Shown: positions 50,996 through 60,246 of the stretch, piece after piece
How positions within the stretch are numbered: the stretch's first letter is position 1
Layout: each line of letters opens with the position of its first letter
DNA from: Aurantiacibacter odishensis
GTDB lineage: Bacteria; Pseudomonadota; Alphaproteobacteria; Sphingomonadales; Sphingomonadaceae
Direction: 5' to 3'
Assembly (NCBI RefSeq): GCF_003605195.1
Contig: NZ_QYOS01000024.1
Span: 279,501-343,500, forward strand
Length of the DNA: 64,000 bases
Notes under the pieces: model-generated
What the model was told of the DNA's origin: nothing
The model's database searches: none
What the model saw: the letters and a program-made list of their open reading frames with translations, nothing else
Made by a program: the position numbers and the translations under genes

Positions 50996-52258
50996 ATGGC
51001 CCAGATCGTCGGCGGCGTCGCCACTTCGCATACCCCCACCATCGCCTTCGCCAAGGACGCGAAAAAGTTCGACGATCCGGTGTGGAAGCCGATCTTCGAA
51101 GGCTACGAGCCGGTGCAGGAGTGGTTTCGCGAGAAGAAGCCCGACGTGCTGGTCTATATCTACAACGATCACATGACCTCGTTCTTCGACCACTACAGCC
51201 ACTTCGCGCTGGGCGTGGGCGAGGAATTCAGGGCAGCGGACGAAGGCGGCGGCCCGCGCGACATTCCGGCGATCAAGGGCGATCCCAAGTTCGCCGAGCA
51301 CGTGGCCCGCGTGATGGTGGCCAACGAGTTCGACCTGTCGTACTTCCAGGGCAAGGGGTTGGACCACGGCGCTTTCTCGCCGCTGTCCGTGATGGTCGAT
51401 TACGATGACGACGATGGCTGGGCCTGCAAGCTGCTGCCCATCGTCTGCGGCGTGTTGACAGTGCCGCTGCCCAGCGCGCGCCGGTTCTACAAGTTCGGCA
51501 AGAGCCTGCGCCAGGCGATTCTCTCCTACCCCGAGGATATCAAGGTCGCCATCGCGGGCACCGGCGGCCTGTCCCACCAGGTCCACGGCGAAGGCTGCGG
51601 CTTCAACAATCCCGAGTGGGATGCCGAGTTCATGGAGCGGCTGGAGAAGGATCCCGAGAGCCTGCTCGACATGACCATTGCCGACCTTGCCAAGCTGGGC
51701 GGCTGGGAAGGCGCAGAAGTCGTCATGTGGCTGATGATGCGCGGTGCGCTGGCGGCCGAGGTCGAATGCACGCACAAGACCTATTTCCTGCCCTCCATGT
51801 GCTCCATCGCCACGATGATCCTGGAAGAGAAGGGCGAGCAGGCCCCGGTGGAAGACCCCGCCCTGACCCGCGCCCGCGCCGATCACGATTACGAGGGTGC
51901 CGAGGGGATGGCGGGCACCTATCCCTTCACCATCGAACGCAGCGTGAAGGGCTTCCGCCTCAACCACTTCCTCCACTCTCTCACCGATCCCACCGTGCGC
52001 GGCAAGTTCCGCACCGACGAGGAAGCGGCGATGGAGGAGGCGGGTCTGACCGACGAGGAAAAGCGCCTTGTCCGCGAACGCGACTGGATCGGCATGATCC
52101 ACTACGGCGTCATCTTCTTCATGCTGGAAAAGCTCGGCGCGGTCACCGGCATCGGCAACATCGATATCTACGCCGCGATGAAGGGCATGACCGTGCCCGA
52201 GTTCCAGAAGACCCGGAACGCGCAGATCAATTATGGCGTAGCGGGCAAGGAAGACTAG
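50996..52258 (+). CDS. desB: Gallate dioxygenase-like LigB-LigA fusion (DesB type)
   Basis: The 420 residues join a LigB-type extradiol catalytic domain (1-285) and a LigA-type small domain (about 300-415), the arrangement and length of DesB/GalA gallate dioxygenases, which open gallate to 4-oxalomesaconate. By alignment with DesB, the Fe(II) ligands are His12 (SHTP), His59 (YNDHM) and Glu238 (GWEGAE); His124 and His194 are the active-site histidines. Protocatechuate 4,5-dioxygenase activity is an alternative. No hydratase, aldolase, lactonase or regulator gene of the pathway is adjacent. AGAGGAAAGG precedes the ATG. Confidence 0.85.
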   Translation: MAQIVGGVATSHTPTIAFAKDAKKFDDPVWKPIFEGYEPVQEWFREKKPDVLVYIYNDHMTSFFDHYSHFALGVGEEFRAADEGGGPRDIPAIKGDPKFAEHVARVMVANEFDLSYFQGKGLDHGAFSPLSVMVDYDDDDGWACKLLPIVCGVLTVPLPSARRFYKFGKSLRQAILSYPEDIKVAIAGTGGLSHQVHGEGCGFNNPEWDAEFMERLEKDPESLLDMTIADLAKLGGWEGAEVVMWLMMRGALAAEVECTHKTYFLPSMCSIATMILEEKGEQAPVEDPALTRARADHDYEGAEGMAGTYPFTIERSVKGFRLNHFLHSLTDPTVRGKFRTDEEAAMEEAGLTDEEKRLVRERDWIGMIHYGVIFFMLEKLGAVTGIGNIDIYAAMKGMTVPEFQKTRNAQINYGVAGKED

Positions 52259-52325
52259 CCCCACCGCCGGGAAATTTGCGTAGCCCGCGATTGTCAGCAG
52301 GGTTGCCCGATATTATCTGGCGCCC

Positions 52326-52679
52326 GTGACCGTCCGCATGCCCATTCTCAGCCGATCGCGCGCCATTCTCTTGGCGATGCTGTGTGTGATCGGTCTGCAT
52401 GCGATCCCGACCGGTCCCTTGCCGGGTTATGTCGAGCGCGGCGGTTCGGCATTCAGTGCCAGTACGAGCGAGGTTTCGCTCGTTACGCGCGAGGATGCCG
52501 AGATTGTCCTCAAGGTCTTGCCCGAACCGACGCTCGACAAGCTGCCGGTTTCCCTGCCGCTTGCACCGGCGGCCGCAGCGCCTGCCTTTTCCTGGCCGGG
52601 AAAATACCAGACGGCCCCTCCGGTGCCCTGGCCGATGCCGCCGGCTGCCAATCCAAGGGGACCTCCCGTCTTGTCCTGA
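52326..52679 (+). CDS. Possible small exported Pro-rich protein
   Basis: The frame from GTG 52326 (or ATG 52338) gives 113-117 residues: a hydrophobic segment (AILLAMLCVIGLHAIPTGPL) that could be a signal anchor, then a Pro/Ala-rich tail. The frame is open and no better one competes, but the ribosome-binding site is weak and the tail has low complexity. Confidence 0.4.
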   Translation: MTVRMPILSRSRAILLAMLCVIGLHAIPTGPLPGYVERGGSAFSASTSEVSLVTREDAEIVLKVLPEPTLDKLPVSLPLAPAAAAPAFSWPGKYQTAPPVPWPMPPAANPRGPPVLS

Positions 52680-52733
52680 ACCCGTGCCGCCTGCTCGCGG
52701 GCGGTAAACATATCGCCGTTTTCAGGACATCTT

Positions 52734-53036
52734 ATGACAGATACATCTGCGGGCCATGCCGGCCCGGTTGATCGTTTCGACCGTGCGTCGACGATCCTTG
52801 CCGCCTATCCCGATATCACCGATGACGAACTGCTCGAACTCAAGCGGTGGTTCGCCAAAGCCAGCGCGCTCGAGGTCGCCAGCATCGCCAGTACCGATGC
52901 GCTTACGCCGAACTATCTCCGATTCAAGGCGGAGCACCTCGAGAAGTTCACGCTAAAGGACTGGCTTTTCGTCATTGCGACGATCCTGGTGATTTGCGGA
53001 TCGATCGCAGCGCTGGGCATTCTTGCTCCGGGCTAG
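52734..53036 (+). CDS. Small tail-anchored membrane protein, unknown
   Basis: The 100 residues form a helical charged domain (ITDDELLELKRWFAKASALEVASIAS) and a C-terminal helix (WLFVIATILVICGSIAALGIL). TTCAGGACATCTT precedes the ATG. No family is recognised. Confidence 0.62.
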   Translation: MTDTSAGHAGPVDRFDRASTILAAYPDITDDELLELKRWFAKASALEVASIASTDALTPNYLRFKAEHLEKFTLKDWLFVIATILVICGSIAALGILAPG

Positions 53037-53088
53037 GGTTCGAAAGGTGAGCAGGCTCGCGTCGGCGACCGTGTCGATGCGGGGCTGC

Positions 53089-53496
53089 TCACCCCTTTGC
53101 CCGCCGGACCACTGGCCAGTCGGTCGCGCGCCCGGTCCACAACGCCAGCCAGATAAGCAGCGGCTGCGCCACCAAGCGCGGGCCGTGATAGGCCATGCCC
53201 CATCCGCCGTCCGGCGATGCCATGTCCATCAGCATGTGGTTCACGTTCGCGGGCCAGACGCACAGGGCATAGAGCGCAAGGCCGACACCGCCCGCCTGCC
53301 GCAGCTTGAGCGACCACGGCTGGGCCAAGGCCACGGCTCCGGCGATCTCGGCGATGCCGGTCCACAGGATTACGGTTTCGGGCCAGGGCACCCATTCGGG
53401 CGTGATCTGGAGGAAGGGGGCAGGTCCCACGATATGCCGGTATCCGGCGTAGGCGTAGAAAAGGGCCAGCAGGTATGTCAGCGCCGTGCGGATCAC
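53089..53496 (-). CDS. DoxX-like membrane protein
   Basis: The GTG at 53496 overlaps the cupin stop (GTGA) and gives 135 residues with four helices. ALFYAYAGYRHIVGP and ILWTGIAEIAGAVALA match the DoxX/DoxX-like family. It is probably cotranslated with the cupin gene; function unknown. Confidence 0.75.
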   Translation of the reverse strand: MIRTALTYLLALFYAYAGYRHIVGPAPFLQITPEWVPWPETVILWTGIAEIAGAVALAQPWSLKLRQAGGVGLALYALCVWPANVNHMLMDMASPDGGWGMAYHGPRLVAQPLLIWLALWTGRATDWPVVRRAKG

Positions 53497-53939
53497 GGCA
53501 ATTCGTCTCCCGGTTGCCAGTCCGGCGGGGCAAGGGTGAAACCTTCGAATTCGAACGCCGGGGAGACGATGCACGACACCAGCGTGTAATCGTGCGGCCC
53601 CTCCAGCGATCTGGCGGCCTGCCATTCCTCGGGACGGATGACCTGCTGCACGCGCTCGCCTGCCATGATGTCCGGGCCAAGGCGCACCTCGGCGGTGGCG
53701 CTGCCGGTGGGATCGGCTAGCGACAGCTCGAGCGGATTGCCAGCGTGCCATAGCCAGATCTCGGTCGCGTCGACCGTATGCCAGTGGGAACTCTCGCCGG
53801 TCTTCAGCAGGAACAGGATGGCTGTGGCGCTGCCACGCTCGTCCTCTGCCGCGTCGGCCCGCCAGGTCTCGCGATACCATCCGCCTTCGGGGTGCTGTTT
53901 CAGGCCCAGCCTGGCAATCAGGTCTGTAGCTGTCGTCAT
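53493..53939 (-). CDS. Cupin, DUF985 family
   Basis: The ATG at 53939 (after GAGGAACG) gives 148 residues. [43 protein letters not shown] and the C-terminal [14 protein letters not shown] are DUF985 cupin signatures; the His residues could bind metal. The longer frame upstream overlaps the divergent dipeptidase gene and is noncoding. Confidence 0.87.
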   Translation of the reverse strand: MTTATDLIARLGLKQHPEGGWYRETWRADAAEDERGSATAILFLLKTGESSHWHTVDATEIWLWHAGNPLELSLADPTGSATAEVRLGPDIMAGERVQQVIRPEEWQAARSLEGPHDYTLVSCIVSPAFEFEGFTLAPPDWQPGDELP

Positions 53940-53988
53940 CGTCGTTCCTCGTCTTGCCTGCCGGTCCGAAAAGCGCATAGTTGCCGCC

Positions 53989-55245
53989 ATGACAAGGACG
54001 ATCCTCGCTGCCACCCTGCTGGCCACCGCCGCCCTTTCCCCGCCCCTTTCCGCACAGGACGTCCCCGAAGAGGTGGCGCGCGCCGCGCTGGAAGCAGCGC
54101 CGGTGTGGGACGGCCACAACGACGTACCGGGGCGCCTGCGCAGTCGCCATAGCAACGTGCTGGCCGATTTCGATTTCCACGACACGCTGGAAGGGGACGA
54201 ATGGACGGCGGGCGAGATGCATACAGATCTTGCGCGCCTGCGCGAAGGTATGGTGGGCGCGCAGTGGTGGTCGGTCTACGTGCCGGCTTCGCTGGACGAG
54301 CCCGAAGCCGTGCGGATGACCATGGAGCAGATCGACATCACAAAACGGCTGATCGCCGCTTATCCGGAAGAGCTCGCGCTGGCGCTGACTGCTGACGATG
54401 TCGAGGCCGCCCTAGCCGAAGGGCGGATCGCTTCGCTGATCGGCATGGAGGGCGGTCATTCCATCGGCTCCAGCCTCGCCGTGCTGCGGCAGATGTACGA
54501 CCTTGGCGCGCGCTACATGACGCTTACCCACAGCCGCAACACGCCGTGGGCAGACAGCGCGACAGACGATCCCGATCACGACGGCCTGACCGAATTCGGC
54601 GTGCTTGTTGTGCGAGAGATGGCGCGCCTGGGAATGCTGGTGGACCTCAGCCACGTATCGCCTGCGACGATGCACGATGCGCTCGACGTGGTCGGCGCGC
54701 CGGTGATTTTCAGCCACTCCGGCGCCACCGCGGTGAACGGTCATGCGCGCAACGTGCCCGACGATGTTCTTGCGCGCCTGCCGCAGAACGGTGGGATCGT
54801 GATGGCGGTGGGTCTGCCCGGCTATCTCAGCGAGACACAGCGCGTGTGGTACGCCGCGCGGCAGGCCGAGCAGGCGCGGCTTGAAGCATGGTGGCAGGGC
54901 AGGCCGGACCTTGTGGAAGCGGGCCTCGCCGAATGGGACGAGGCTAATCCGATGCCGGAAGCGACCATCGCCGACTATGCCGACCATATCGACCATATCC
55001 GAAACGTTGCTGGCATCGACTACATCGGCATCGGCGGCGACTACGATGGCATGGCAAGTGGCCCTGTGGGCATGGAGGACGTGAAGGGATACCCCGCCTT
55101 GTTCGCCGAACTGGCGCGGCGCGGATATTCGAAAGCCGATCTCGAAAAGATTTCCTACCGCAACATGCTGCGCGTGATGCTAGCGGCAGAGGCTTACGCG
55201 GCAGGGCAGGCGGGCGAAACGCCGCTGGAAACGCCGGTCGGCTAG
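53989..55245 (+). CDS. Membrane dipeptidase (M19 family), exported
   Basis: The ATG at 53989 gives 418 residues with a signal peptide ending PPLSAQ. Zinc-site motifs are visible: [11 protein letters not shown], the bridging Glu in [28 protein letters not shown] and [10 protein letters not shown]19 enzymes hydrolyse dipeptides, including some with D-residues, in the periplasm. It overlaps the convergent DUF1810 gene by 4 bp. Confidence 0.93.
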   Translation: MTRTILAATLLATAALSPPLSAQDVPEEVARAALEAAPVWDGHNDVPGRLRSRHSNVLADFDFHDTLEGDEWTAGEMHTDLARLREGMVGAQWWSVYVPASLDEPEAVRMTMEQIDITKRLIAAYPEELALALTADDVEAALAEGRIASLIGMEGGHSIGSSLAVLRQMYDLGARYMTLTHSRNTPWADSATDDPDHDGLTEFGVLVVREMARLGMLVDLSHVSPATMHDALDVVGAPVIFSHSGATAVNGHARNVPDDVLARLPQNGGIVMAVGLPGYLSETQRVWYAARQAEQARLEAWWQGRPDLVEAGLAEWDEANPMPEATIADYADHIDHIRNVAGIDYIGIGGDYDGMASGPVGMEDVKGYPALFAELARRGYSKADLEKISYRNMLRVMLAAEAYAAGQAGETPLETPVG

Positions 55246-55679
55246 ATCAAATCCAGCGTCGCCTTGTCGCGGTCGCCGTTGCACATCTGGTCCAGCGCCT
55301 GCGCAAAGGGCTTGGGATCATCGGCCACCGCCTCGAAGAGGGTCATCGAGCTGCGGAACTTCATCGTGTCGATTGGGCCTAGGATCTCGACGGGCTTGCG
55401 CTGCCCAGCGTGGGCCAGCATGGCCTGTGTGCATTCCAACAAACGCGGGCCGAGCAATTCGTGATCGAGATAGGCGCGTGCCTCCTCGCGCGAGTGAATG
55501 GCGTAGGTTCTGGCGTTTGCGCTCTTGCCGAGCCCCTGCATCTGCGGAAAAATGAACCACATCCAGTGCGTTCTTTTTGCGCCTGCGTGCAGTTCTGCCA
55601 ACGCCGCCCTGTAGATGCCTGCCTGGGCGCGAACGAAGCGGTCCAGACTGCGGTTTACCGTTCGGAGTGCTTCAGTCAT
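55242..55679 (-). CDS. DUF1810-family protein
   Basis: The 145 residues contain [40 protein letters not shown] and [15 protein letters not shown], the DUF1810 signature. It is the last of four overlapping minus-strand genes (8-bp overlap with DUF3140). Cytoplasmic; function unknown. Confidence 0.88.
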   Translation of the reverse strand: MTEALRTVNRSLDRFVRAQAGIYRAALAELHAGAKRTHWMWFIFPQMQGLGKSANARTYAIHSREEARAYLDHELLGPRLLECTQAMLAHAGQRKPVEILGPIDTMKFRSSMTLFEAVADDPKPFAQALDQMCNGDRDKATLDLI

Positions 55680-56007
55680 TTTTCAACGGGTCATGGCCCC
55701 AGTTCATCAGCGAATAGCGCCAGTCGGTTTCCTTCACGTCGCCATCGGGCCGCTGGGAGAGGTGACGGTGCACGTAGCCAATCACTTTTTCCATGTGATC
55801 CCACTGGCTTTCGCTCAGGTCATCCTTCTTGGTGCGCTTTATCTCGACGATGCGGCGTCCCGAACGATGCCCGGTGCTTTCGCCACTGTCGCTATCGCCC
55901 ACCGATCTGGATTCGTCGGTCTCCAGCCACTCCTCCAGTTCCTTTGGCTGCATGTTCACGCAGTCGTAGAATTCGGAGTAAGTCTCGTCGCGATCACCGG
56001 AGGCCAT
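55672..56007 (-). CDS. DUF3140-family protein
   Basis: The ATG at 56007 overlaps the preceding stop (TGATG) and gives 111 residues. YSEFYDCVNMQPKELEEWLETDESRSVG and VIGYVHRHLSQRP...DWRYSLMNWGHDP match DUF3140. Such proteins often accompany DUF2945 and DUF3008 in stress-type operons. Confidence 0.88.
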   Translation of the reverse strand: MASGDRDETYSEFYDCVNMQPKELEEWLETDESRSVGDSDSGESTGHRSGRRIVEIKRTKKDDLSESQWDHMEKVIGYVHRHLSQRPDGDVKETDWRYSLMNWGHDPLKND

Positions 56008-56198
56008 CAATCGTCGCCGTCGACCTTGTCGGGCAGGCCTTCGCGGTCGGTGGAGGCATAATCCTCCAGCTCATCCTCGCTCATGGAATCGTACATCTGT
56101 TTCGATGCGCCCTGCAGGTCGGACACCTTGGTCTCGCCGCGCTTGGCGGAAAGTGCCGCGCCTGCGGCTTTCTGCTGTGCTTTGGATTTTGCCGGCAT
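56007..56198 (-). CDS. DUF3008-family small protein
   Basis: The 63-residue protein begins MPAKSKAQQKAAGAALSAKRG, the DUF3008 signature, and is basic at the N-terminus and acidic at the C-terminus. It overlaps both neighbours by one or more bases, so the operon is translationally coupled. Confidence 0.9.
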   Translation of the reverse strand: MPAKSKAQQKAAGAALSAKRGETKVSDLQGASKQMYDSMSEDELEDYASTDREGLPDKVDGDD

Positions 56199-56425
56199 CA
56201 GTCCTGCGCCTCCAGCTCGCTACCGCGCTTCAGCACCTTGTCGCCGTCTTCCTGCTTGATGAGGTAGGCGGGATTGTCCTCGTCGCCTTTCTTGGTGATT
56301 TCGCTGCCTTGCAGGGTGCGCGTAACCTCGCGCTCGAAACGGTCCTCGATCTGGCCGCAGGCGGTGCCGTTGCCCCAGTCCCACTTCACGTACTGGCCAG
56401 TCTGAAAGCTGTTTGAATTGCTCAT
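56198..56425 (-). CDS. DUF2945 (HVA1/Tudor-like) protein
   Basis: The 75 residues match DUF2945: QTGQYVKWDWGNGTACGQIEDRF and DNPAYLIKQEDGDKVLKRGSEL. AAAAGGAGACC provides a strong ribosome-binding site. It is the first of four overlapping genes and lies after a hairpin. Confidence 0.9.
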   Translation of the reverse strand: MSNSNSFQTGQYVKWDWGNGTACGQIEDRFEREVTRTLQGSEITKKGDEDNPAYLIKQEDGDKVLKRGSELEAQD

Positions 56426-56446
56426 GACTTTCGGTCTCCTTTTATA

Positions 56447-56469
56447 GGGGCAAGAACGCGTCTTGCCCC
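56447..56469. other. Perfect inverted repeat between the small TM gene and the DUF2945 gene
   Basis: GGGGCAAGA and TCTTGCCCC form a 9-bp stem with a 5-base loop. No T run follows on the minus strand, so it is a weak terminator at best and could instead be an mRNA processing or stability structure between the two coding units. Confidence 0.6.
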
Positions 56470-56494
56470 GGTTGTGATCCCGAAAGTTTGGCGA

Positions 56495-56692
56495 TTATTC
56501 CTCGCTGTAGACGACGGTGGCTTCTTCTTCCGTGTCGTCCTGAGTCAATGCGCCGGTGATCCAGATGATCGAAAGGATAAGGATGGCCGCCAGCAGGCTG
56601 ATCAGTAGCACCCAGCGCACCACGCCTTCTTTCGAACCGCCCGATGCCTTCTCGTCATCGATATGGATTTCGCCGTTTTGTTCTTCGCTCAT
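56495..56692 (-). CDS. Small single-span membrane protein
   Basis: The 65 residues have an acidic N-terminus, one membrane helix (WVLLISLLAAILILSIIWITG) and an acidic tail. A near-consensus EcfG-type promoter precedes it, and the DUF2945 operon follows in the same direction. Function unknown. Confidence 0.72.
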   Translation of the reverse strand: MSEEQNGEIHIDDEKASGGSKEGVVRWVLLISLLAAILILSIIWITGALTQDDTEEEATVVYSEE

Positions 56693-56731
56693 GATATTAT
56701 GCCTTTGCTCCAGTCAGACCCTTAACCGCTT

Positions 56732-56756
56732 TACGGGCCGAACCGGCAAAGGTTCC
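56732..56756 (-). promoter_or_regulatory. EcfG-like promoter of the small membrane protein (and possibly the DUF operon)
   Basis: On the minus strand GGAAC, 16 bp, CGTA. The -35 box is exact and the -10 box differs by one base from CGTT. It is 39 bp before the ATG at 56692. Confidence 0.5.
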
Positions 56757-56808
56757 ATCCCAAGCGGCTTTACAGACCAAAGCATGTAAGCCCCGATTGG
56801 CGAAATAA

Positions 56809-57648
56809 TCAATCGCGCAGAAGTTCGTTAATGCCAGTCTTGGAGCGGGTCTGGGCGTCAACCGTCTTCACGATCACGGCGCAGTAAAGGCTCGGGCCCT
56901 GCGATCCGTTGGGCAGCGGTTTGCCGGGAAGGCTGCCGGGTACGACCACAGCGTAGGGCGGAACTTCGCCGCGGTAGACTTCGCCGGTTTCGCGATTCAC
57001 GATCTTGGTCGATGCGCCAAGGTAGACGCCCATCGACAGCACTGCGCCTTCGCCGACGCGAACGCCTTCGGCCACTTCGGCACGCGCACCGATGAATGCG
57101 CCGTCGCCGATGATGACGGGATCGGCCTGCAACGGCTCCAGCACGCCGCCGATGCCCGCGCCGCCGGAGATGTGCACGTTCTTGCCGATCTGCGCGCAAC
57201 TGCCAACGGTGGCCCAGGTGTCCACCATCGTACCTTCATCGACATAAGCACCGATGTTGACGAAGCTGGGCATCAGCACGGTGTTGCGACCGATGAAGCT
57301 GCCGCGGCGGGCGACCGCGCCCGGCACGACGCGAAAACCCGCTTCGGCAAATCGCTGCTCGCCCCAGCCGGCGAACTTGTTGGGCACCTTGTCATAGGCG
57401 TTGGCCCCGGCGCTGCCGCCTTCCATCACGCGGTTGTCGTTCAGGCGGAAGGAGAGCAGCACGGCCTTCTTCAGCCACTGGTTCACCGTCCAGCCGCCGT
57501 TACCATCGGGCTGCGCGACGCGCGCTTCGCCGGAATCGAGCAGTTGCAGGGCCTGGTCCACCGGCGCGCGCACGTCGCTGCTGGCCGGGGTCACCTCGGC
57601 GCGGTTTTCCCATGCCTCTTCGATGGATGCGATAAGGTCGGCGGACAT
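56809..57648 (-). CDS. dapD: Tetrahydrodipicolinate N-succinyltransferase DapD
   Basis: DapD uses succinyl-CoA in the lysine/diaminopimelate pathway. The 279 residues have an N-terminal helical domain, then left-handed beta-helix hexapeptide repeats (about 110-230, for example [39 protein letters not shown]) and the C-terminal RDxINELLRD-like end ([13 protein letters not shown]). No other dap gene is adjacent. Confidence 0.96.
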   Translation of the reverse strand: MSADLIASIEEAWENRAEVTPASSDVRAPVDQALQLLDSGEARVAQPDGNGGWTVNQWLKKAVLLSFRLNDNRVMEGGSAGANAYDKVPNKFAGWGEQRFAEAGFRVVPGAVARRGSFIGRNTVLMPSFVNIGAYVDEGTMVDTWATVGSCAQIGKNVHISGGAGIGGVLEPLQADPVIIGDGAFIGARAEVAEGVRVGEGAVLSMGVYLGASTKIVNRETGEVYRGEVPPYAVVVPGSLPGKPLPNGSQGPSLYCAVIVKTVDAQTRSKTGINELLRD

Positions 57649-57849
57649 GTGCGGTGGCTCCCTGATGGTGTTCTTGCGTGGTGCTGAATCTGCAAAGGCG
57701 GCTAGCCCGATGCTACGGGCGATACAAGCACGATGGCAACGTCATTGCCCTATCGCATGCTGGTGTTGGACACACGGGCGCGTTCAGGGCAAGTTACAGA
57801 ATAAGCCGCATAAGGTTGTCCTCGTGGGTAAGGATGTGATTTGGCACGG

Positions 57850-60246
57850 ATGAAAACACGGCGCTACTGGCGCGACTTGCGAGCGACAGGCATGGCGGCT
57901 TCCCTTGCAATGCTGGCAGCGTGCGGAGGCGGCGGTGGGCCAACCGTCTCGGCCCCGCCTCCCGTGACGCCTACGCCCACACCCACGCCAACACCGTCGC
58001 CCGCTCCGACGCCTACTCCTACTCCTACTCCTACTCCTACTCCTACCGCCGCCGCGTTCCCCCTGGTGGCGCCCCCGCAAGCGTTCAACACGCAGGAATT
58101 CCGTCGATCAGACGGACCGGGCCAGCACAATGCCGCAAGTGCGTGGGACGATGGTTTTACAGGGGACGGGGTAACGATCGCCGTGGTCGACACGGGCATC
58201 GATCCCGACAGTCCCGAGTTCGCGGGCCGCCTCTCGCCCGCTTCGACCGATATCTACGGCAGCCGCGGGATTGAGGGGCCTGACGATCACGGCACACTGG
58301 TATCGCTGGTGGCGGCGGCTGCGCGCAACGGCACGGGCGTGGTCGGCATGGCCTTCGATTCTACCATCCTTGCCATTCGCGCGGACGAGCCGGGATCGTG
58401 CGGGGGCGACAATCCCGAAGATCCGAGTACCGAGTGCGGCTTCCTCGACAGCGCCATTGCCGATTCCATCGATCATGCCGTGGCCAATGATGCGAAAGTC
58501 ATCAACATCTCGCTGGGCGGGCCGGGCGGCATTACGCAGGCGCTGCAATCGGCGGTGACGAACGCCGTCAATGCGGGCGTGCTCGTCGTGGTCGCTGCCG
58601 GGAACGACGGACGCGGTGAACTCACCGCCTTTGCAGAAATGCTTGGCGATGCCGGGAATGGCGGGGTCATCATCGTGGGCTCGGTGGACGAAGACTACGC
58701 TATTTCGGATTTCTCCAATCGCGCAGGGGCGAACCCGCAATACTTCCTCGCCGCGCGGGGAGACAGGATTTGCTGCGTTTACGAGGACGGTGAAATCTTC
58801 GTCGACGAGGAGGGCTTCGTCTTCCTCTATTCCGGCACCAGCTTCGCCGCGCCTCAAGTGGCGGGGGCGGCCGCACTGCTGGCGCAGGCTTTTCCGCACC
58901 TCACAGGCACCCAGATTGCCGAAATCCTGCTGGAAACGGCCTTCGATGCAGGGGCCGCTGGCGACGATTCCATCTACGGCCGCGGCATCCTGAACGTGGC
59001 CCGCGCTTTCCAGCCAGTCGGCACGACCCAGATCGCCGGCGAGACGACGGCCATGGCGCTGGCGGACAGCACCGCCGTCGCTTCGCCAGCGATGGGCGAT
59101 GCGTTCAGTGCCGCCTCCCTCCAGACGCTGGTGACAGACCGCTACCAGCGAGCCTTCTCCACCGATCTGGCGGGCACGCTGCGCGGGGCGGACATTCCGG
59201 AGCGCCTCCACGGGGCCGTGGGGCAGGGTACGCGCCACCTTTCCGGCGGGTCTTCGAAGGCGAGCGCTGCCTTCTCCATCGATGCCAGTGGCAGGCAGCC
59301 GCCGCGTGCCGAAATACTGCGCTTGCAGTCGGAAGATGCTGATCAGGCCCGCGTGCTGGCGGCGCGCGTAGCCTTGCGATTGTCGCCGGACACGCAACTT
59401 GGCTTCACCTATCGCCAGTCCGCCGACGCGCTCGTTGCAGGTATGCAAGGCCGCGATCGCCCGGCCTTCATGATCGCCGCGAGTGGCACGGACGACGATG
59501 GAATGTTGGCGATGGCCGACAGTGCAGTGGCGCTTCGCAGGCAGGTCGGAGACTGGGGCTTTACCGTCAGTGCGCAGACCGGCTCCACCATCAGCGCCGC
59601 TGCCGAACGGCGCGCCGCGCAGCTTCGCGGGCAGCGGGTGGAGGAGGACCTCGCGAACTTCGCCCTCGCGCTCGACCGGCAATTCGGCGCTTTCGACGTG
59701 GCCGCGGGGCTGACCTGGACGGCCGAGGACAGCACGGTGCTGGGCGCGCGCTTCCACGAAGGCTTTGGCCTCGCAGGCAGCGATACGGTGTTCATCGACA
59801 CCGACCTTGGCTGGCGCATCGCCGACAACTGGCGAGTGGGCGCGGCATATAGGCAGGGATTCACCCGCCTTCGCAGGGCTCCTCTGCTGACCGATGGCTC
59901 CGGCCTTTCGAGCAATGCCTGGTCCGTCGATCTGCAGCGATCAGGGGTCTTTGCAGCAGACGACCGACTAGCCCTCCGCCTCTCGCAACCGCTGCGGGTT
60001 GCCTCGGGCGGCCTCGACCTCAACCTGCCAACGTCGTTCAGCTACGACACGCTGACCGCACAATACGGCACCCAGCGGCTGTCACTCACTCCTGAGGGGC
60101 GCGAAGTAACCGGCGAACTGTCTTGGATCGGGCAGATCTGGGGCGGCAACGCTGCGGCGAGCCTCTTCCTGCGCCGCGAGCCGGGGCATTACGCGAATGC
60201 GCCCGACGATGTGGGGGCCGCGCTACGCTGGTCGCGCCGGTTCTGA
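57850..60246 (+). CDS. Lipoprotein-type S8 subtilase with predicted autotransporter barrel
   Basis: From the ATG at 57850 the protein is 798 residues; a TTG at 57841 with better ribosome-site spacing adds three. The signal ends in a lipobox (LAMLAACGG, Cys25), then a Pro-Thr repeat linker (about 37-66). The subtilase domain spans about 85-375 with Asp114 (VDTGID), His147 (DDHGT) and Ser331 (GTSFAAP). The C-terminal 270 or so residues alternate like beta strands and end RWSRRF, as an outer-membrane barrel should. Lipidated autotransporter subtilases such as NalP and SphB1 have the same plan. The last 24 bp overlap gmk tail to tail. Confidence 0.85.
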   Translation: MKTRRYWRDLRATGMAASLAMLAACGGGGGPTVSAPPPVTPTPTPTPTPSPAPTPTPTPTPTPTPTAAAFPLVAPPQAFNTQEFRRSDGPGQHNAASAWDDGFTGDGVTIAVVDTGIDPDSPEFAGRLSPASTDIYGSRGIEGPDDHGTLVSLVAAAARNGTGVVGMAFDSTILAIRADEPGSCGGDNPEDPSTECGFLDSAIADSIDHAVANDAKVINISLGGPGGITQALQSAVTNAVNAGVLVVVAAGNDGRGELTAFAEMLGDAGNGGVIIVGSVDEDYAISDFSNRAGANPQYFLAARGDRICCVYEDGEIFVDEEGFVFLYSGTSFAAPQVAGAAALLAQAFPHLTGTQIAEILLETAFDAGAAGDDSIYGRGILNVARAFQPVGTTQIAGETTAMALADSTAVASPAMGDAFSAASLQTLVTDRYQRAFSTDLAGTLRGADIPERLHGAVGQGTRHLSGGSSKASAAFSIDASGRQPPRAEILRLQSEDADQARVLAARVALRLSPDTQLGFTYRQSADALVAGMQGRDRPAFMIAASGTDDDGMLAMADSAVALRRQVGDWGFTVSAQTGSTISAAAERRAAQLRGQRVEEDLANFALALDRQFGAFDVAAGLTWTAEDSTVLGARFHEGFGLAGSDTVFIDTDLGWRIADNWRVGAAYRQGFTRLRRAPLLTDGSGLSSNAWSVDLQRSGVFAADDRLALRLSQPLRVASGGLDLNLPTSFSYDTLTAQYGTQRLSLTPEGREVTGELSWIGQIWGGNAAASLFLRREPGHYANAPDDVGAALRWSRRF
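58012..58047 (+). repeat. Six-copy CCTACT hexanucleotide repeat in the subtilase linker
   Basis: Six perfect tandem copies of a 6-bp unit encode (Thr-Pro)n. Slippage would change linker length in two-residue steps without breaking the frame. Confidence 0.9.

Noticed and set aside
56455-56481. GGGATC-N17-CGTT upstream of the DUF2945 gene as an EcfG promoter
   Set aside because: The -35 box departs from GGAAC and part of it lies in a perfect hairpin; the site before the small TM gene is a better candidate.
58012-58047. CCTACT tandem tract as a CRISPR or phase-variation switch
   Set aside because: Units are 6 bp without spacers, so it is a microsatellite, and slippage keeps the reading frame.
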